Shown one piece after another: positions 1-16,743 of a stretch of DNA of 64,000 nt. The position numbers and the translations under genes were made by a program. Under the pieces are notes generated by a model. That model saw only the letters and a program-made list of their open reading frames with translations, searched no databases and had not been told where the DNA came from. Position 1 is the first letter of the stretch, and the number at the start of each line of letters is the position of its first letter. This stretch comes from Nematostella vectensis (taxonomy: Eukaryota > Cnidaria > Anthozoa > Actiniaria > Edwardsiidae). The stretch spans positions 9,226,801 to 9,290,800 of the forward strand of contig NC_064044.1 in the NCBI RefSeq assembly GCF_932526225.1, given 5' to 3'.

Positions 1-338
1 CTCGAATGTACACAAGACCCCAACAAGATTTCAATCTTGAACTTTTAACTTGGTCTACATAAGTGTTTTTTATTTTTTATTTTTTTATCTAACTCGTAGT
101 GTCTTCTCTTTAATGAAATTGCGCGGATATATATGCTTAGCACCTGTGCTCAAAGCGGCCTATTAGCTTAGTGCGCTGTATAATTACATGCAGGTGAAAA
201 GCATGATGTATATGTTCCTGCAATACAAGCTCCCGCCTACATACAAAAAAACAGATAACCAACATAGTCAACAATTAGCAAAGAAATTGAAACATTCGAA
301 AAGCATCCTCGAAAGAATCACCGGATTTTTCGCACCAA

Positions 339-1322
339 ATGTCAATTTATAATTACTCTTGTTATCACTTTACAAAATGGATGCAATTCGGGCAAATCAC
401 GTACCAAGAGTGTGTGGCAGTTGCTATACTAAACGGACTTACTATTTTACCCGCTATTATCTTAAATGCCTTAATACTTGTATCGATCTGGAGGACACCT
501 TCGCTTCACTTGCCGGCCATGGTTTTATTGGGCAACCTGGCGTTGTCTGATTTTGCTGTTGGGATCATCGCCCAGCCCGTGATAATAGCGACTTCGTTTC
601 TTGAACTGAGAGGGAACGAGTACCAAGAGGCTTATTGCGAGAGCGCGATCGCATACGTTTCGACTTCGACTCAGTTCGGAGGCGTTTCTCTACTAAGTAT
701 CACAGCAGTGACGGTTGATAGATTCCTGGCTATATATCTTCATCTTCGTTACCGAAGCATAGTGACAATGAAAAAGACAGTCATACTTTGTGTTCTAATT
801 TGGTTCATGTCGCTATCTGTAGCGCTCTTTTGGATGGCTGGATTCACCTTTTACAGCACTGCGACCAATTCAATCATGTCTCTTTGTATGGCTATAATTG
901 TCATTTGCTACGGTTACATCTACAAGACTCTACGACGACACCAAGTGCAAGTCGACGTCCAAAATACTTGTTCTGTGGTCGCAACAGAGGCCTCAATGAC
1001 GGATACTAAAGACGAACTAAGGCCTACTTCAATTAAAAAATACAGAAAGTCTGTGATAAGCTCATTGTATATCTATTTCGCGTTCGTCATGTGTTATTTT
1101 CCGCTGTTTTGCGCGCTGGTTTATAACGAGATAACGAAAGATAACTATTTATCGCCGAAGTTTGTCAAATTTGGGGGAACCATCGTCTTGGCAAACTCTG
1201 CTTTGAATCCGGTGATATTTTGCTGGAGGTTGAAGGAGTTAAGAAACGCAGTAAGAGAAACTCTAGAAAATGTGCGTGAGTTAATAGGACTTACAGGGAG
1301 CAACGTAAAGGCTTTAAGGTAG
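339..1322 (+). CDS. Class A (rhodopsin-like) GPCR, single exon
   Basis: The product is 327 residues with seven hydrophobic segments and no intron. Class A landmarks are visible: N43 in TM1, D71 in the TM2 LALSDF motif, C100 at the top of TM3, DRF (127-129) in place of DRY, W155 in TM4, CYFP (252-255) in place of CWxP in TM6, and NPVIF (290-294) in place of NPxxY in TM7. The loop between TM4 and TM5 is very short and has no obvious cysteine to pair with C100, and TM5 lacks the usual proline. By family it should be a plasma-membrane receptor acting through G proteins. The degenerate microswitches resemble the lineage-expanded orphan amine/melatonin-like receptors of cnidarians. The ligand is unknown. 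The ATG at 339 fits because the extracellular N-terminus from there is short and TM1 follows directly. Its 3' end faces that of the stomatin-like gene. Confidence 0.9.
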   Translation: MSIYNYSCYHFTKWMQFGQITYQECVAVAILNGLTILPAIILNALILVSIWRTPSLHLPAMVLLGNLALSDFAVGIIAQPVIIATSFLELRGNEYQEAYCESAIAYVSTSTQFGGVSLLSITAVTVDRFLAIYLHLRYRSIVTMKKTVILCVLIWFMSLSVALFWMAGFTFYSTATNSIMSLCMAIIVICYGYIYKTLRRHQVQVDVQNTCSVVATEASMTDTKDELRPTSIKKYRKSVISSLYIYFAFVMCYFPLFCALVYNEITKDNYLSPKFVKFGGTIVLANSALNPVIFCWRLKELRNAVRETLENVRELIGLTGSNVKALR

Positions 1323-2118
1323 CAAAGCCGAAAGTAGTGATATTTATACTTATAGTCATAACCTTAAAGTTTATATATCCTAAGTTTATATTATAAGAAA
1401 AGCGAGATAAAGAATGCCAAAAATAAATAATGAGTTTTGGATAACTATATCAGAACTTGGACTTAGTGAGCACCATCTCAATTCCCATCTTTTCACTACA
1501 GGTGACTGAGAAATCGTAGTTTGTACCATTTCAGTTCCCATTCTTGTTCCCATTGATGCAGGCTGCTTATACTATAGCAAGAAAATTTAATAGAACATGG
1601 AAAAATGTGTTACAAACCAATTAAAACATCTTTCTGTTCTCCTTAGTTAATTGCAATAATAAATAGAGAGAATAGCACTCTGCGAAATGGGTTATATGCG
1701 AAGGATCCAGTTGGTTTATATTATATCCAAGGATGAGTAAAGGTACAGCCTACCGAAGCCGACAAGTACTATTTTCTATCCATTTCCATCCGCTCTATGT
1801 GAGGCTTTTCAACCAACATACAATCTAAGGTCAAAAATAATAATAAACCTAATATTAAAATCACTCTATAAGCGAAGTACATCCTCTTAGAAGACTCAAA
1901 GTCACTAATCTAATTGAAAATACATTGTTAAAAAATAGAGCTGCACCAAGGTATATTCTTATTTGTATAATCGTGGTATCAAGAACATATTTTGTCCGAT
2001 GGGCGAATTATTGACAAGCCTGTTAATAAAAATCGGGAATGAATGATGATGACGTTTAACGTGCTCCCCATGGAATACCATTATGGGGGGGGGGGGGGGG
2101 GACCGCGTGTGAAATCCG
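1323..2118. other. Intergenic, no gene seen
   Basis: This is AT-rich non-coding sequence downstream of the GPCR, with a homopolymer G run at about 2085-2101. I searched the minus strand here for missing 3' exons of the stomatin-like gene (an SCP2 domain) and saw none. Confidence 0.5.
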
Positions 2119-2345
2119 ATGCTTTAAAGCCGCTTTTTTACCAGTTTACTTCCGGTCGATTGCGTAACATCCGATAATTTTCAACGGAAAAGGCGAAAAA
2201 GTTTTCTAAATAATAAAAGCAGTGTGTCCATTGGAAGTTTCTTCGAAGATTTGATCGATAATTTAGAGCGGATGGCCAGCGATGATTCTAACAGATTCTT
2301 TTGTCTATTGTCAGTATCGCCACCTCCAATATTTCGAGGCCTGGT
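2119..2345 (-). repeat. Dispersed repeat R1, copy A
   Basis: On the minus strand this matches two other stretches of the window (18240-18470 and 52082-52315, both plus strand). Shared words include GGCCATCC(G/A)CTC, GACACACTGCTTTTA and TTTTCCGTT. Its right-hand terminus (minus orientation) reads GGAAGTAAACTGG followed by GCGGCTTTAA. That is the inverse of the left terminus of copy C (TTAAAGCCGC then GCTTCC), so the family has terminal inverted repeats and is probably a non-autonomous DNA element. A minus-strand frame of about 50 residues here is incidental. Confidence 0.65.
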
Positions 2346-2503
2346 CAGGGGCGTAGCCAGGGAAATGACCCAGGGGGCCCGGGCCCCACTTCTAGCAGCC
2401 AAAAATACAGTAAATGTATGAGACATTATCTAAAATACAGGAGAAAATGCCTTGAAAGGGCCTTTTGGGCCCCCTCCTGTTAAAAATCCTGGCTACGCCG
2501 CTG
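2346..2503. mobile_element. Short TIR element, CAGG family, copy 1
   Basis: The left end reads CAGGGGCGTAGCCAGG and the right end CCTGGCTACGCCGCTG, inverted repeats with one mismatch in 16. The element is flanked by CTGGT at 2341-2345 and again at 2504-2508, a 5-bp target duplication. It is 158 bp with no coding capacity, and its G/C-rich inner arms could fold. The ends look hAT-like, but hAT elements duplicate 8 bp, so the superfamily is open. Confidence 0.8.
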
Positions 2504-2770
2504 CTGGTACAGCTATGTACGTACCTAGATAAGTAATGCAGTATTAGACGCATTACGTAGATTGAAGTATGTTTTTATTTGCCACTATGTGAGTTGCTTC
2601 GTATCGATCATTTTAAAGCTTTGTATGGCCTTAGCGAGTGGATAAGTCAAAGAAGCTTATTCTTCTTTTTCGTTAAGGATTGGACCAAAAACAACCCCAC
2701 AAACACTCGATTTCAATCCCCCATTTCCCCCATTTCCAACAGCTGAATCATATTACGACGTCAAGGACAA

Positions 2771-7855
<5,085 letters not shown>

Positions 7856-8272
7856 GGTAGATAGCCACTTGGTGCTCAGGCAAGTTAGTATAAGTAAAAT
7901 ATCTTGACATCGAAGACTGCGAAACTGTTGTTAGGATTATATTAGTGAGAGTACCGAACTGGAAAAGAGAAGAGTCGAGAACGGTGAGCGCTCATGTCAA
8001 CATTTAGAACTCTTGAATTTACTAGGGTGGAGGGGGTGGGGATCACGGAATAGAACTCTTTGGGCGTTTTAAGGGATTTGCAGCTGGATTTAAACATTAT
8101 GAGAACCTGTAAATGATTTTGATAATGTCTCATGCTAACAAGTATTAATTTGCATTCATGCCTGTCATGGTTTTATTTCCATAAAAGTCATATCTTGCAC
8201 CTACCCTCTCCCCCGCATATAAAAAAAAAACGTCCATATAGGCTCCAAATGACCAGCGGTTTTACTTTCAAG
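7856..8272. promoter_or_regulatory. Probable shared promoter region between stomatin-like gene and MRPL1
   Basis: The two genes start head-to-head, with about 420 bp between the tentative stomatin-like ATG and the MRPL1 ATG. The stretch holds no other gene. CGATGTC-type and AAGATGGCGGC sequences lie near the MRPL1 start. AAGATGGC is a YY1-like word common at housekeeping starts. A bidirectional promoter is inferred from arrangement only. Confidence 0.4.
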
Positions 8273-11200
8273 ATGGCGGCCGCCTATCGCAATTTTTCAC
8301 AAACTCGAAGTTTCTTAAAAATATCGCGTCTTTTATCCGTAACTCTACAACAGTCAAGAACTTTAGCACATCTGAGAAGTTCTGCAGAGCTTACGGACAC
8401 AAGGAAGTATCAGGATGACGTATATTTGTTAAATTATCGTCCTAAACCAACACACGATTTCGTGGAAGCGTTGAATGTGTTGAGGTCGTATGCGATCAGT
8501 AATGCCGACGAGACGGTCGAACTCCATTTGAAGATAAATATGGGAGAGAAAAAGGTACACGTTACGAGAATGTCGAGGAGCTACCTCACACTACCAGTCC
8601 ACGGTAGACCCGAATGTGATTTCACATGTCAATATCTAATGCAAATTAAAGATGAACCCTGGGCAAATTTGTACTGTATGATGAAAGAGATAAAATACAG
8701 TGTTTATATGGCTTCGTAAGAGGGTTTCCGATAAACTCGCGAAATTGCTTGAAAATCATCAAGGAGTTCCTAAAAATAGTGATAAAAAAAAGTATAATTC
8801 TTTACATGTCTTTCATCATACAGTAAAAATTTGCTTATAATGATCTTGGGCTGCCTGTGCTCTGGTATGCCCATTTCCATCCTTGTATGAAACGTCAATG
8901 TGAAATGGCCTCTAGAGTTTTATGTTTGTGTGCAAGCATGATCTTATAAATTGAAGAATAAAACATACCCTTCCAAAACAAGCTAACAAGTGGTGCATGA
9001 AGTAATGGGGGAGTGATACAGCTAGAGATGCCTACCATCTCTCTTTATAAAGACTACTGTAAAATACCTAATTACATAGAATACTCAGCAACCATCAACT
9101 TTTACTGACAGCTTCCGGAATCACTTCTATAAATTGGACACAGCCACCCTCCATAGCACCATTGCAATTAATGTTTTTATCAACTTCAACTTTAATTATA
9201 TTAAAACAATATTTAGAGTAGCACACTACCTGCAGATAGCTAAAGCTACAGTTAAGGCAGGTAGGTGCAGGACAGTACTGATTATTATAGTAGTAAGTTT
9301 GTGCACTGATTAGTGGACTTGCACTAAGAGATCACATGACTGTTTGGGTGGCAAACTAGCATGCGCTCAGCCTATTAGTGTAAAAATAACAGCAACAAAA
9401 GGGAACTTATTCAACGCTTATGAAAAAAACAGATCTCTTTTTTTCAGAAAGGGTTTAGTTTCATTTAAAGATTATATTTCTTCGTTGTTCTCTGGTGTGA
9501 CGGGTGCAGTTATATCTGATTTTTTTGTTTGATCATTTTGTTTTGAATCTGCCACCCAAAAAGGTCTCTTGGCGCAAGTCCCCTATTAGAAATAAATTAA
9601 ACATGATCCATATATTTCAGTACAAAATTCAAGCATTCAGAGGAACTGTGCTGATGCCCAAGCCATTTGGAAGCCAAAGAACAGTCCTGGTCTTTGCAGA
9701 GGTAAGGTGATGCTAAGGATATATGAATTGTGAGCTGAGGTCTGCTACAGCACTGAGTTGAAGTTAGAAGTTACAGTAACTTGCTATGTACTGTATGTGC
9801 ATATTAGTAAAACCTGTGTATAGTGTACTAAGAATGCTGTTATTTTTATCAAGCTAGCTCCAAATCTAGGAAAAATTACTGTTATATTTACAGGGTCATC
9901 CCCAAACATTTAAAAAAATTATAAGGAAACAACCAGTAGGGTGAGTTAGGTCTAAATCAATGAAAAATTACAGCTGATCTAGATAAATCTAGCTCCCCAG
10001 TATGTCCTGGGAACATAGAGGAATGCACAGGGCACACATGCATCCCCCCCCCCCCCCCCCCCCCGAAACACCTTCCACCTCCTCCAAGCAGGCTAAAGTA
10101 ATTACATGCAGCATGGTGCAGCATAGGTCATTAACTTGTTTGTATACTTACACATTTTTGTTGCAATATATTGTAGGGGGATGATGCCCAAATGGCAAAA
10201 GAAGCTGGTGCTGACACTGTCGGGGGTGAGGAGTTATTTGAGCAGGTACAGAGCAGCCTATGCAGCATTTGAACTTTATTGTCTACATAATTTACTGTTA
10301 CTCTGGAGTTTCATTATAACAATACTTCAAGTATAACAATATTAAATAGTCTTCAAATAGTAAAATGCATGTGTAATGCCCTTGATTTTAACAATGCAAT
10401 TTTTTGGGGATATTATTATATTAATTTTCCAATGTGTACTTATTTGATTCCTATCTATCTTGGCATTAATAGGTTAAGGAAGGTACATTGAGTTTCGATC
10501 AATGTCTTTCTACGCTGGACATGCTTGACAAAGTAAAGCCTTTACAGAGAATACTCAGACAGAAGATGCCAACGACCCGGAGAGGTGAGGTTTTGTGATT
10601 GCTTTAAGGGAATTAGAGAAATATTTTGTTTGACTGTTAACAAAATCTTCCATTCCAGGCACTGCTACTGATGATATTGTGACAGCAATCCGCACTTATA
10701 AACAAGGGCATCCATACAAATGTGATAAACATGGGTACCTGAACGCTGGTATTGGAAAGGTACATTATATATTGTAGTCAAGTTGATATTATGTTTACAA
10801 ACCATTTCAAATATCTTTGAAAAGGTTTTATTTTTCAGCCATCATTTTAAAGTATTTGTAAAGGGTAGACTAAATGATGATCTGATTGATCAGTAAAAAA
10901 CTCCCCCTCCCCCCCCAAACAAAATTAATGAGCCAAAATTAAATTAACAAGGAATAACAGTGTCATTCAAGAAAAAAAAAAACTTGATGCCAAGGCAACT
11001 GGGCATGAAAAAGTATGAAGCAGGAGAAAAAATATTAACACTGATATTAAAAGTCAGCAAAATATTATCATTTTTGAGATTTACCGTTATCTATAAAAGT
11101 TAGGGGTTTCATCAACTCTTATTCCAAACTGACATGTATTTATTTGGTTTCAGCTGAGCTTCGCAGATGACGAAATAAAGGTCAATGCACAAGCATTAAT

Positions 11201-12090
11201 CCAGACTGTATACTCCCACAGAGTCTCAAGTAAAGGTATAGTAAGGAACAAGAAAAATAGGCTCGTAATCATACATGTAGCTACTGCAGCAAGTATTTAC
11301 AACTGTAGTGTTATCATATATCTCTAGGTTTTTTCTTATTATCTTACTATACAAAGTAGTGATAAACAGAATAAGACTCCCAAGGATTAAAAAAAAGTAA
11401 AGAAGGTATAGTAAGGAACAAAAAAAAAAAACACACTGCAAATTTTATACACCCACAAATACCCATTCACACAAAGCATCCATTTACATCCATGTGTTCA
11501 AGCAGCAGGTGACTGAGATATTTTCAGTCAAATATCCTTTAACCTTGGATTTTTACGGCCTTTATCCTTGGATTTTTACGGCCTTTAACCTTGGATTTTT
11601 ACGGCCTTTAACCTTGGATTTTTTTGGGGCTTGTGCCCAGATTAGTGTTATCATCGCAGAAAACACTTGCTCTGTTCAGTGGCTGGACACAATCTTGTAT
11701 TTTGAGCCGCATGGTTCCTGGGGGTGAGAGAAGTTTTTTTCCCTTCTCTCCTTTTCCCGCTGCCCAGCATCCGTTTTTGTGCTCATCCCCAGGAACTGGA
11801 CGGCTCAAAATACAAAATGGCGCCTGATCGCCAAACACAGAGGGTTTTCTGCAATGATAACACTGATACCGCCTGAACAGGCTAAACAAACATGGGAAAA
11901 CTCAGCTCATTATATTGAAAATTTTAAAATTTATTTTTTAATGTATTTTTTTCTTATACTCTAGCAAATTGCTAGACCTAAAAGAATGTTTTACTTTCCT
12001 CAATTTCTAGGGAAATTCATCACAAGAGTCATGCTGTCATCTACACATGGGCCAGGACTCCTTCTAAATGCGAAAGACATTGTCCCTTAA
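8273..12090 (+). CDS. MRPL1: Mitochondrial ribosomal protein L1 (uL1m)
   Basis: Seven exons join in phase: 8273-8554, 9621-9701, 10177-10245, 10473-10584, 10659-10759, 11154-11235 and 12011-12090, giving 268 residues. The N-terminus (MAAAYRNFSQTRSFLK) is basic and hydroxylated with no early acid residues, a typical mitochondrial presequence. uL1 signatures follow: FRGTVLMPKPFG, EAGADTVGGEEL, a (T/S)FD-type segment, GTATDDIVTAI and YLNAGIGKLSF. uL1 binds 23S-type rRNA at the L1 stalk of the mitoribosome and assists release of the E-site tRNA. I chose the ATG at 8273 (purine at -3, in AAGATGGCG). An in-frame ATG at 8249 is possible. The first exon could also read through to a stop at 8719, but the spliced form restores the family sequence exactly. 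Confidence 0.93.
10045..10064 (+). repeat. Homopolymer C run
   Basis: An uninterrupted run of about 20 C lies in the second intron of MRPL1. Similar G or C runs recur through the window (about 17760, 23751, 30447, 30538, 36422, 38840, 51042, 56631), always outside coding exons. Confidence 0.9.
11527..11623 (+). repeat. 24-bp tandem repeat, 4 copies
   Basis: Four near-identical copies of a unit containing CCTTGGATTTTTACGGCCTT lie in tandem in the last MRPL1 intron. Confidence 0.85.
11632..11880. mobile_element. Long-TIR fold-back element, copy 1
   Basis: The two halves are inverted copies of each other over about 100 bp. The left half has GTGTTATCATCGCAGAAAAC, then TTGTATTTTGAGCCG and GGTTCCTGGGG. 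The right half has the complements in reverse order (CCCAGGAACTGGACGGCTC, AAATACAAAATGGCGCC, GTTTTCTGCAATGATAACAC). A related half-copy lies at 43434-43562. No coding capacity. It lies in the last MRPL1 intron. Confidence 0.75.
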
Positions 12091-12491
12091 ACCTAATGGA
12101 AGGGTACGGTTTCAAATAGCATATGATGGAGTATTATTATTGGGGAATCATGGCGAAATGGAACAGTCAAGTATTAATCATTGCTTTCCACAATACAGAT
12201 AAATCGTTTTATATTTGGTGGCAGTGGCAATCTGTACAGTAGTGGCAGTACTACAGTAATTAACTCCTTACTGTAGTTCCTTACTACAGTCAGTAGTTCC
12301 TTAGCAGAACAGAAATGGCCAACTACAAATGAAAAAAAAAGGACTTGAATGGATTTCTTTACTGCAAGTTGCCAGTAACGATTCTTTCAATAATAAGGGC
12401 TTTAATACAGATTTTTAAAATAACTATTGCCAAAGTCTCAGATTCTTCAGTTCTGACTTACACCTAGACACTTTCATTTTTGCATTCCTTG

Positions 12492-15286
12492 TCATCGCCT
12501 GGTAATGGTACAGATTACACCATCTCTTGGCCTTACTGTCAGCTGCTCCAAAATTTGCTTGGTTTGACCAGGAACTAATTTGAGCTTAAACTCCTGCAGT
12601 AATCTGGCAAGAAGCAGCTTAGCTTCAAACTCTGCTAATGTCTTTCCAATGCATGTGCGTGGACCTGTACAAAATGGTAGGAAACTCGTGGTGGAGATGG
12701 CAGACTTGTTTTTACTAGAAAATCTTTCAGGATCAAATACCAATGGATTTTCCCAGAACTCCTCTAAGCAATGTGTGATTTGGTATACCACGCTAACTGG
12801 GGTGTTGGCAGGAATGTTGTAGCCGCCAAGAGTTTCTCTGAAGGGGAGGATCCGTTGTGTTCCAGTGATTGGGGGATGTAGGCGAAGACCTTCCTTCAGG
12901 GTCATTCCTACATACTCTAACTTTCCAAGGTCTTGGTACTCAACATACTGACGAGAGCCTAGGACGTCATCTACTTCATTGCAAATCCTGTTAAGAAATA
13001 CTCAATTGTCCAAGATGATTGACTGTAATTATAATAATGATAAAAATAATAATGGAGAAATAAAATATGAAGGGATAAAAGAAAATGAAGATTGTTGTTT
13101 CAACCAGGAAACTTTTCATTTTTCAGACTATTAAACATGTGAGATTGAAATATGATAAAAAGTCAGGAAATCAAAAGATTGAGTACTACAATATATGACT
13201 CTTTAACCTTCAAATAAAACTTTGGATTTGGGTAGACCCCATACAACAATTACAGTGTAGATCATTTAACCATTGCGCAGGGGTTTCATTTAGGCCTGGC
13301 GGGAGCCGAAAGCTACTATTTTCCAAGTGCTGCCTACTTTAAAAAGGGTATTAATGTTTTATTTAAACTTATATCTCCACACCCTACTTACCAATTTCCA
13401 CCGCCTACTCTGAAACTTAATTAAACCCCTGATTGCAAGTGAAAAACAAAGTAGAATGTAAAAAAAATCACCCTTCTGTGTCTGATGCAAACATAGCTTT
13501 CAATCTAGGGTCGGTTGTACAACTTACTTGTTTTCGATGCTAGAATCTCCAAGGATTTCCATCAAGGTAAATGACAACTGGTTGGATGTCGTTTCTTGTC
13601 CAGCCACAAAGAAGGTGATAAAGTCATCTGTCATGTTCTCTAGAGTATAGTCAGCATTCTCTTTTCCCATCTGAAGAATATGCGCAAGAATATCCTTAGG
13701 ACTTTCTAAACCCTCGATGATAGCAGTGTTTCTTTCCATGATGACGCTTTGGCCAAACTTTCTTAAGAAACGAATGGCAGATTTGACTTTTTCCTGGTAA
13801 CTGAAGGTCCAGAATTTGAACTTCCAGAAAGGATTTCGCATTCCTTTTTGAAGGCCATCCAGGGCGGTGGTGATGGCACTAGGGAAGGGGCTGTTTTCAT
13901 CCCCAATAGAGTTGACATCAATGTTGAATCCAACCTTTAAAGAGGCAATAGTGAGAATGATAATTAACTGAATTTTCTCATACATAGCCTACGAACAGGC
14001 TTTTGATTTTGTTTTGTTTTAGTTTCTCTACAAGAAAACCACGAAAAATATGAGTTTTCATGTCGGGGCAATTCTTGGATTATGCAGTGCACAGGGGAGG
14101 GTAAAGGGAGAAAGAAATATTACCACCTTAGAGTGGTTTTCAAAAACCTCTGAAATACTTTTTAGTTTATTTAGTACTAATACATTGTAATGTCTTTGTT
14201 TTCTTTTGTTCTGTCTTGACTATTACATTTTAACAACTACATTTTGTTGCACGGGATTTTGAAAACCACTTAGTACACTTATACAGTATTTCAAGATTAT
14301 TCTGTCACCACAGAAATCCCAAATCAACCAGTTTCTAAAGCAGTATTTGGAGTCACAATTGGACCTAAGCAATACAACAGCAATTTTAGACAGGTTATCA
14401 TACACACCGACAACCCACCTAATAGACTCTTATGGGGGGAGGGGCTTCATTGAGCGAACATATGTTAATGTATTGTTAGTTTGAAGTCTTTGTTTGGCCA
14501 TCATATCATTTAGACAATTATGCACATTTTTCCTTTTATGGGCTTTATTCATACCAGCAGTTGGTATGAATAAAGCTCAGAATAGGAAAAATTTGCATAT
14601 AATTGTCTAAATGGTATGATGGCAAACAAAGACTTCAAATCAAATGTAATATTAGATTGACATACTTTTCCGATGACATCTAGCGTTACTTTCGCAAATT
14701 CATCTGCCATTCGAACTTCAGTCTTCCCATCAGCTAAGCTCCCGATTCGCTTCAGAAACTCATTAGAGCTTTCATTGAAAGCTTGCATTAAATTCCTCAG
14801 GTACTTTCTGTGAAACGCATGATTGAGCAAAGCCCTTTTCCGTTTCCAAACTTCGTGATCAAGCTCCGTTAAAACCCCTTCTCCCGCAAACCTTTCTCCA
14901 TAACAGTAAGATATAGTCTTGTACAATCTCGAAGCTTTCGGAAGATTCCAAGTAACGAGGACTTTCTTGACGTCGTCAGGATGACCAAGAACCAAGACCG
15001 GGACATGATAAACCCAGAAAATGTGTGCCCCACCAAACTGATTGTACCACTCGCTCCACAACTCGCAGATCCCTCTTTTCTTGACGTTTATTTCGTACTG
15101 AATGCTAGGCACATTTCCAGCGAAGAAGCTGTCTCGTTTTGGACCGGGGATGTGCGCGTATTGACAGTGAACGTAGAAAAGATAGAGGCAATAAGCTAGA
15201 AATCCAGTGAGTGGAGTTGAAAGTAGGCCAAGTGAAATGATAGCAAAGGCTTGGAGGGATACATATTCTTCGATGAAGGGAATCAT
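12492..15286 (-). CDS. Cytochrome P450, CYP46A-like, canonical
   Basis: Three exons, 15286-14666, 13934-13528 and 12987-12492, join in phase to 507 residues. The order is an N-terminal membrane anchor, the proline-rich IPGPKRDSF hinge, the I-helix AGQETTSN (about 318-325), the K-helix EGLR (375-378), FDPERF, and the haem loop FCTGPRTCIG with the thiolate C455. All diagnostic residues are present. Similarity is to CYP46A1, cholesterol 24-hydroxylase, an ER enzyme that oxidises sterols with electrons from P450 reductase; the substrate here is not known. The ATG at 15286 starts just before the anchor. The gene is tail-to-tail with MRPL1. A second, altered paralogue lies beyond ORC5 on the other strand (20323-23431). 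Confidence 0.92.
13278..13431. mobile_element. Short TIR element, CAGG family, copy 2
   Basis: The ends are CAGGGGTTTCATT and AATTAAACCCCTG, inverted repeats over about 11 of 13 positions. ATTGC occurs at 13272-13276 and again at 13432-13436, consistent with a 5-bp target duplication with one extra base on the left. It lies in a P450 intron and does not touch the exons. Confidence 0.6.
14479..14641. repeat. Near-perfect hairpin, arms of about 75 bp
   Basis: The left arm, starting TTTGAAGTCTTTGTTTG, is repeated inverted on the right, ending CAAACAAAGACTTCAAA. The loop is a few bases around GCAGTTGG. It lies in the first intron of the P450, about 25 bp from the donor of the exon 15286-14666. 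It is either a tiny MITE or a fold-back sequence; transcribed as intron RNA it would form a long stem. Confidence 0.85.
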
Positions 15287-16415
15287 TTTGATCAAACGCA
15301 GGACCAGAAGCCACGAAACTTGTGATATTTGGAGTACAATGAAATGCAACGTGCAGTTTGGAAAGTCATGTGAGATGTATTAGGTAATTACACAGGCAGC
15401 CCATCTACTTAGATAGACTAGGGTCCCCCCAGGTAGCCCAAGTCATATGGAAGCATACAATTATACTGTTATGAAGGAATTGTAATCTATGCAAAAGTCG
15501 TTTCCGACACGTCAGTTAGATATTTACTTTCACTTTCCATTCGACATTTCACTTATTTGCTTGACGTGGATCCCTTCATTGTTTGACTCAGCATGCGTAG
15601 TTACTGTTTAGCAAAACAGGTTTATATTTGCCAGGCTTAAATAACAGTTTAATGATTACCTTTATCCTTAATCTTACCGCTGTTACATTACTTAATTTTG
15701 CATATTACTATAGTCAAACTCTTCCCTTTATCCTGCTTGTGCTATTTCTATTGAAGGAATTTATTCTTAGTCATTTATTATTTCATCGTTGATTTTTTTC
15801 CCAAAGTCAACACCCGATCTTCTATTCTTACATCATCCTTAAAAATAATTAATTTATTAATGAGGTTAGTATAAATTGAGCAGCATAGTAACTAGCTCTA
15901 GGATTGTACGTAACTGTTGTGAGGACACTACACGATAGTGCTCTAGGTTGGTTTAGTCAGGACTCTCTAAAGTTGGCTTCATCAACTTTCTGGGAGAGAG
16001 ATGTTCCTTCAGTACCTTCCGAAAGTACTCGCCTTCTTACAGCCAACCTCCCGCTAGCCAATGGTAGCTCTACCATTTGTAAACACTCGAGCGGTGCAAT
16101 AAAGAAGAGACGGCCAACCCTTGCTTAGCATGTACAATCCCCGTTCTACCCCCAATACCATAAAAGAACCACCCAAAAATCTCGTAACACTACCATTTCC
16201 ATTGAGATGGATAGTGGCGAAATATCTACCGAGAGCTGAATATTCTGTCTGCCTTAATTTAGATTTTTGCCTATAGAGGGATCTTAGATCTCTGACCTCA
16301 GATTTCTGACAAAAATGGAGGTTAAGAAGACGCATGCAAGACCATAGACTGTAGAGTTGTACCTCTTTTAAAGTAGACTGCTATGGCCCTGCAAATCCAG
16401 TGGACGGAGATTAAC
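15287..16415. other. Intergenic, no gene seen
   Basis: Non-coding sequence upstream of the P450. No tRNA, snRNA or conserved frame was recognised. The stretch is less AT-rich near 15900-16130. Confidence 0.45.
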
Positions 16416-16660
16416 CAGGCCCATAGCCAGGGGGGTTCAAACGAACCCAGCCAACCGGCTTGAAGGTCCGCTAATGACTAAAAATCTTTTTATAATAATT
16501 ATCTTTATTATTACCGCTTTATGTTAAAAAGTACCCTATTAGTAACATTTTAGATACAAGATTGATTACCTAATGTAATAAGGGGAGGGGTATACCGGAA
16601 ATTTGGTCCGCTGAAATGGAAAAACGAACTACCCTGCTCAGAATCCGGGCTACGGGCCTG
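16416..16660. mobile_element. Short TIR element, CAGG family, copy 3
   Basis: The left end is CAGGCCCATAGCCAGG and the right end CCGGGCTACGGGCCTG. TTAAC at 16411-16415 is repeated at 16661-16665, a clean 5-bp target duplication. 245 bp, non-coding. Confidence 0.85.
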
Positions 16661-16743
16661 TTAACAGCTCAAGTATCTGGGGATTTTGTGTTGTGTCTGC
16701 TGCTGAATGGAGTTTGACCATATGATTCTATGATTGGCATCAG

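Noticed and set aside
8555..8719. Unspliced extension of the MRPL1 first exon
   Set aside because: The sequence after the GTACAC donor does not match uL1. Splicing to 9621 restores the conserved FRGTVLMPKPFG block.
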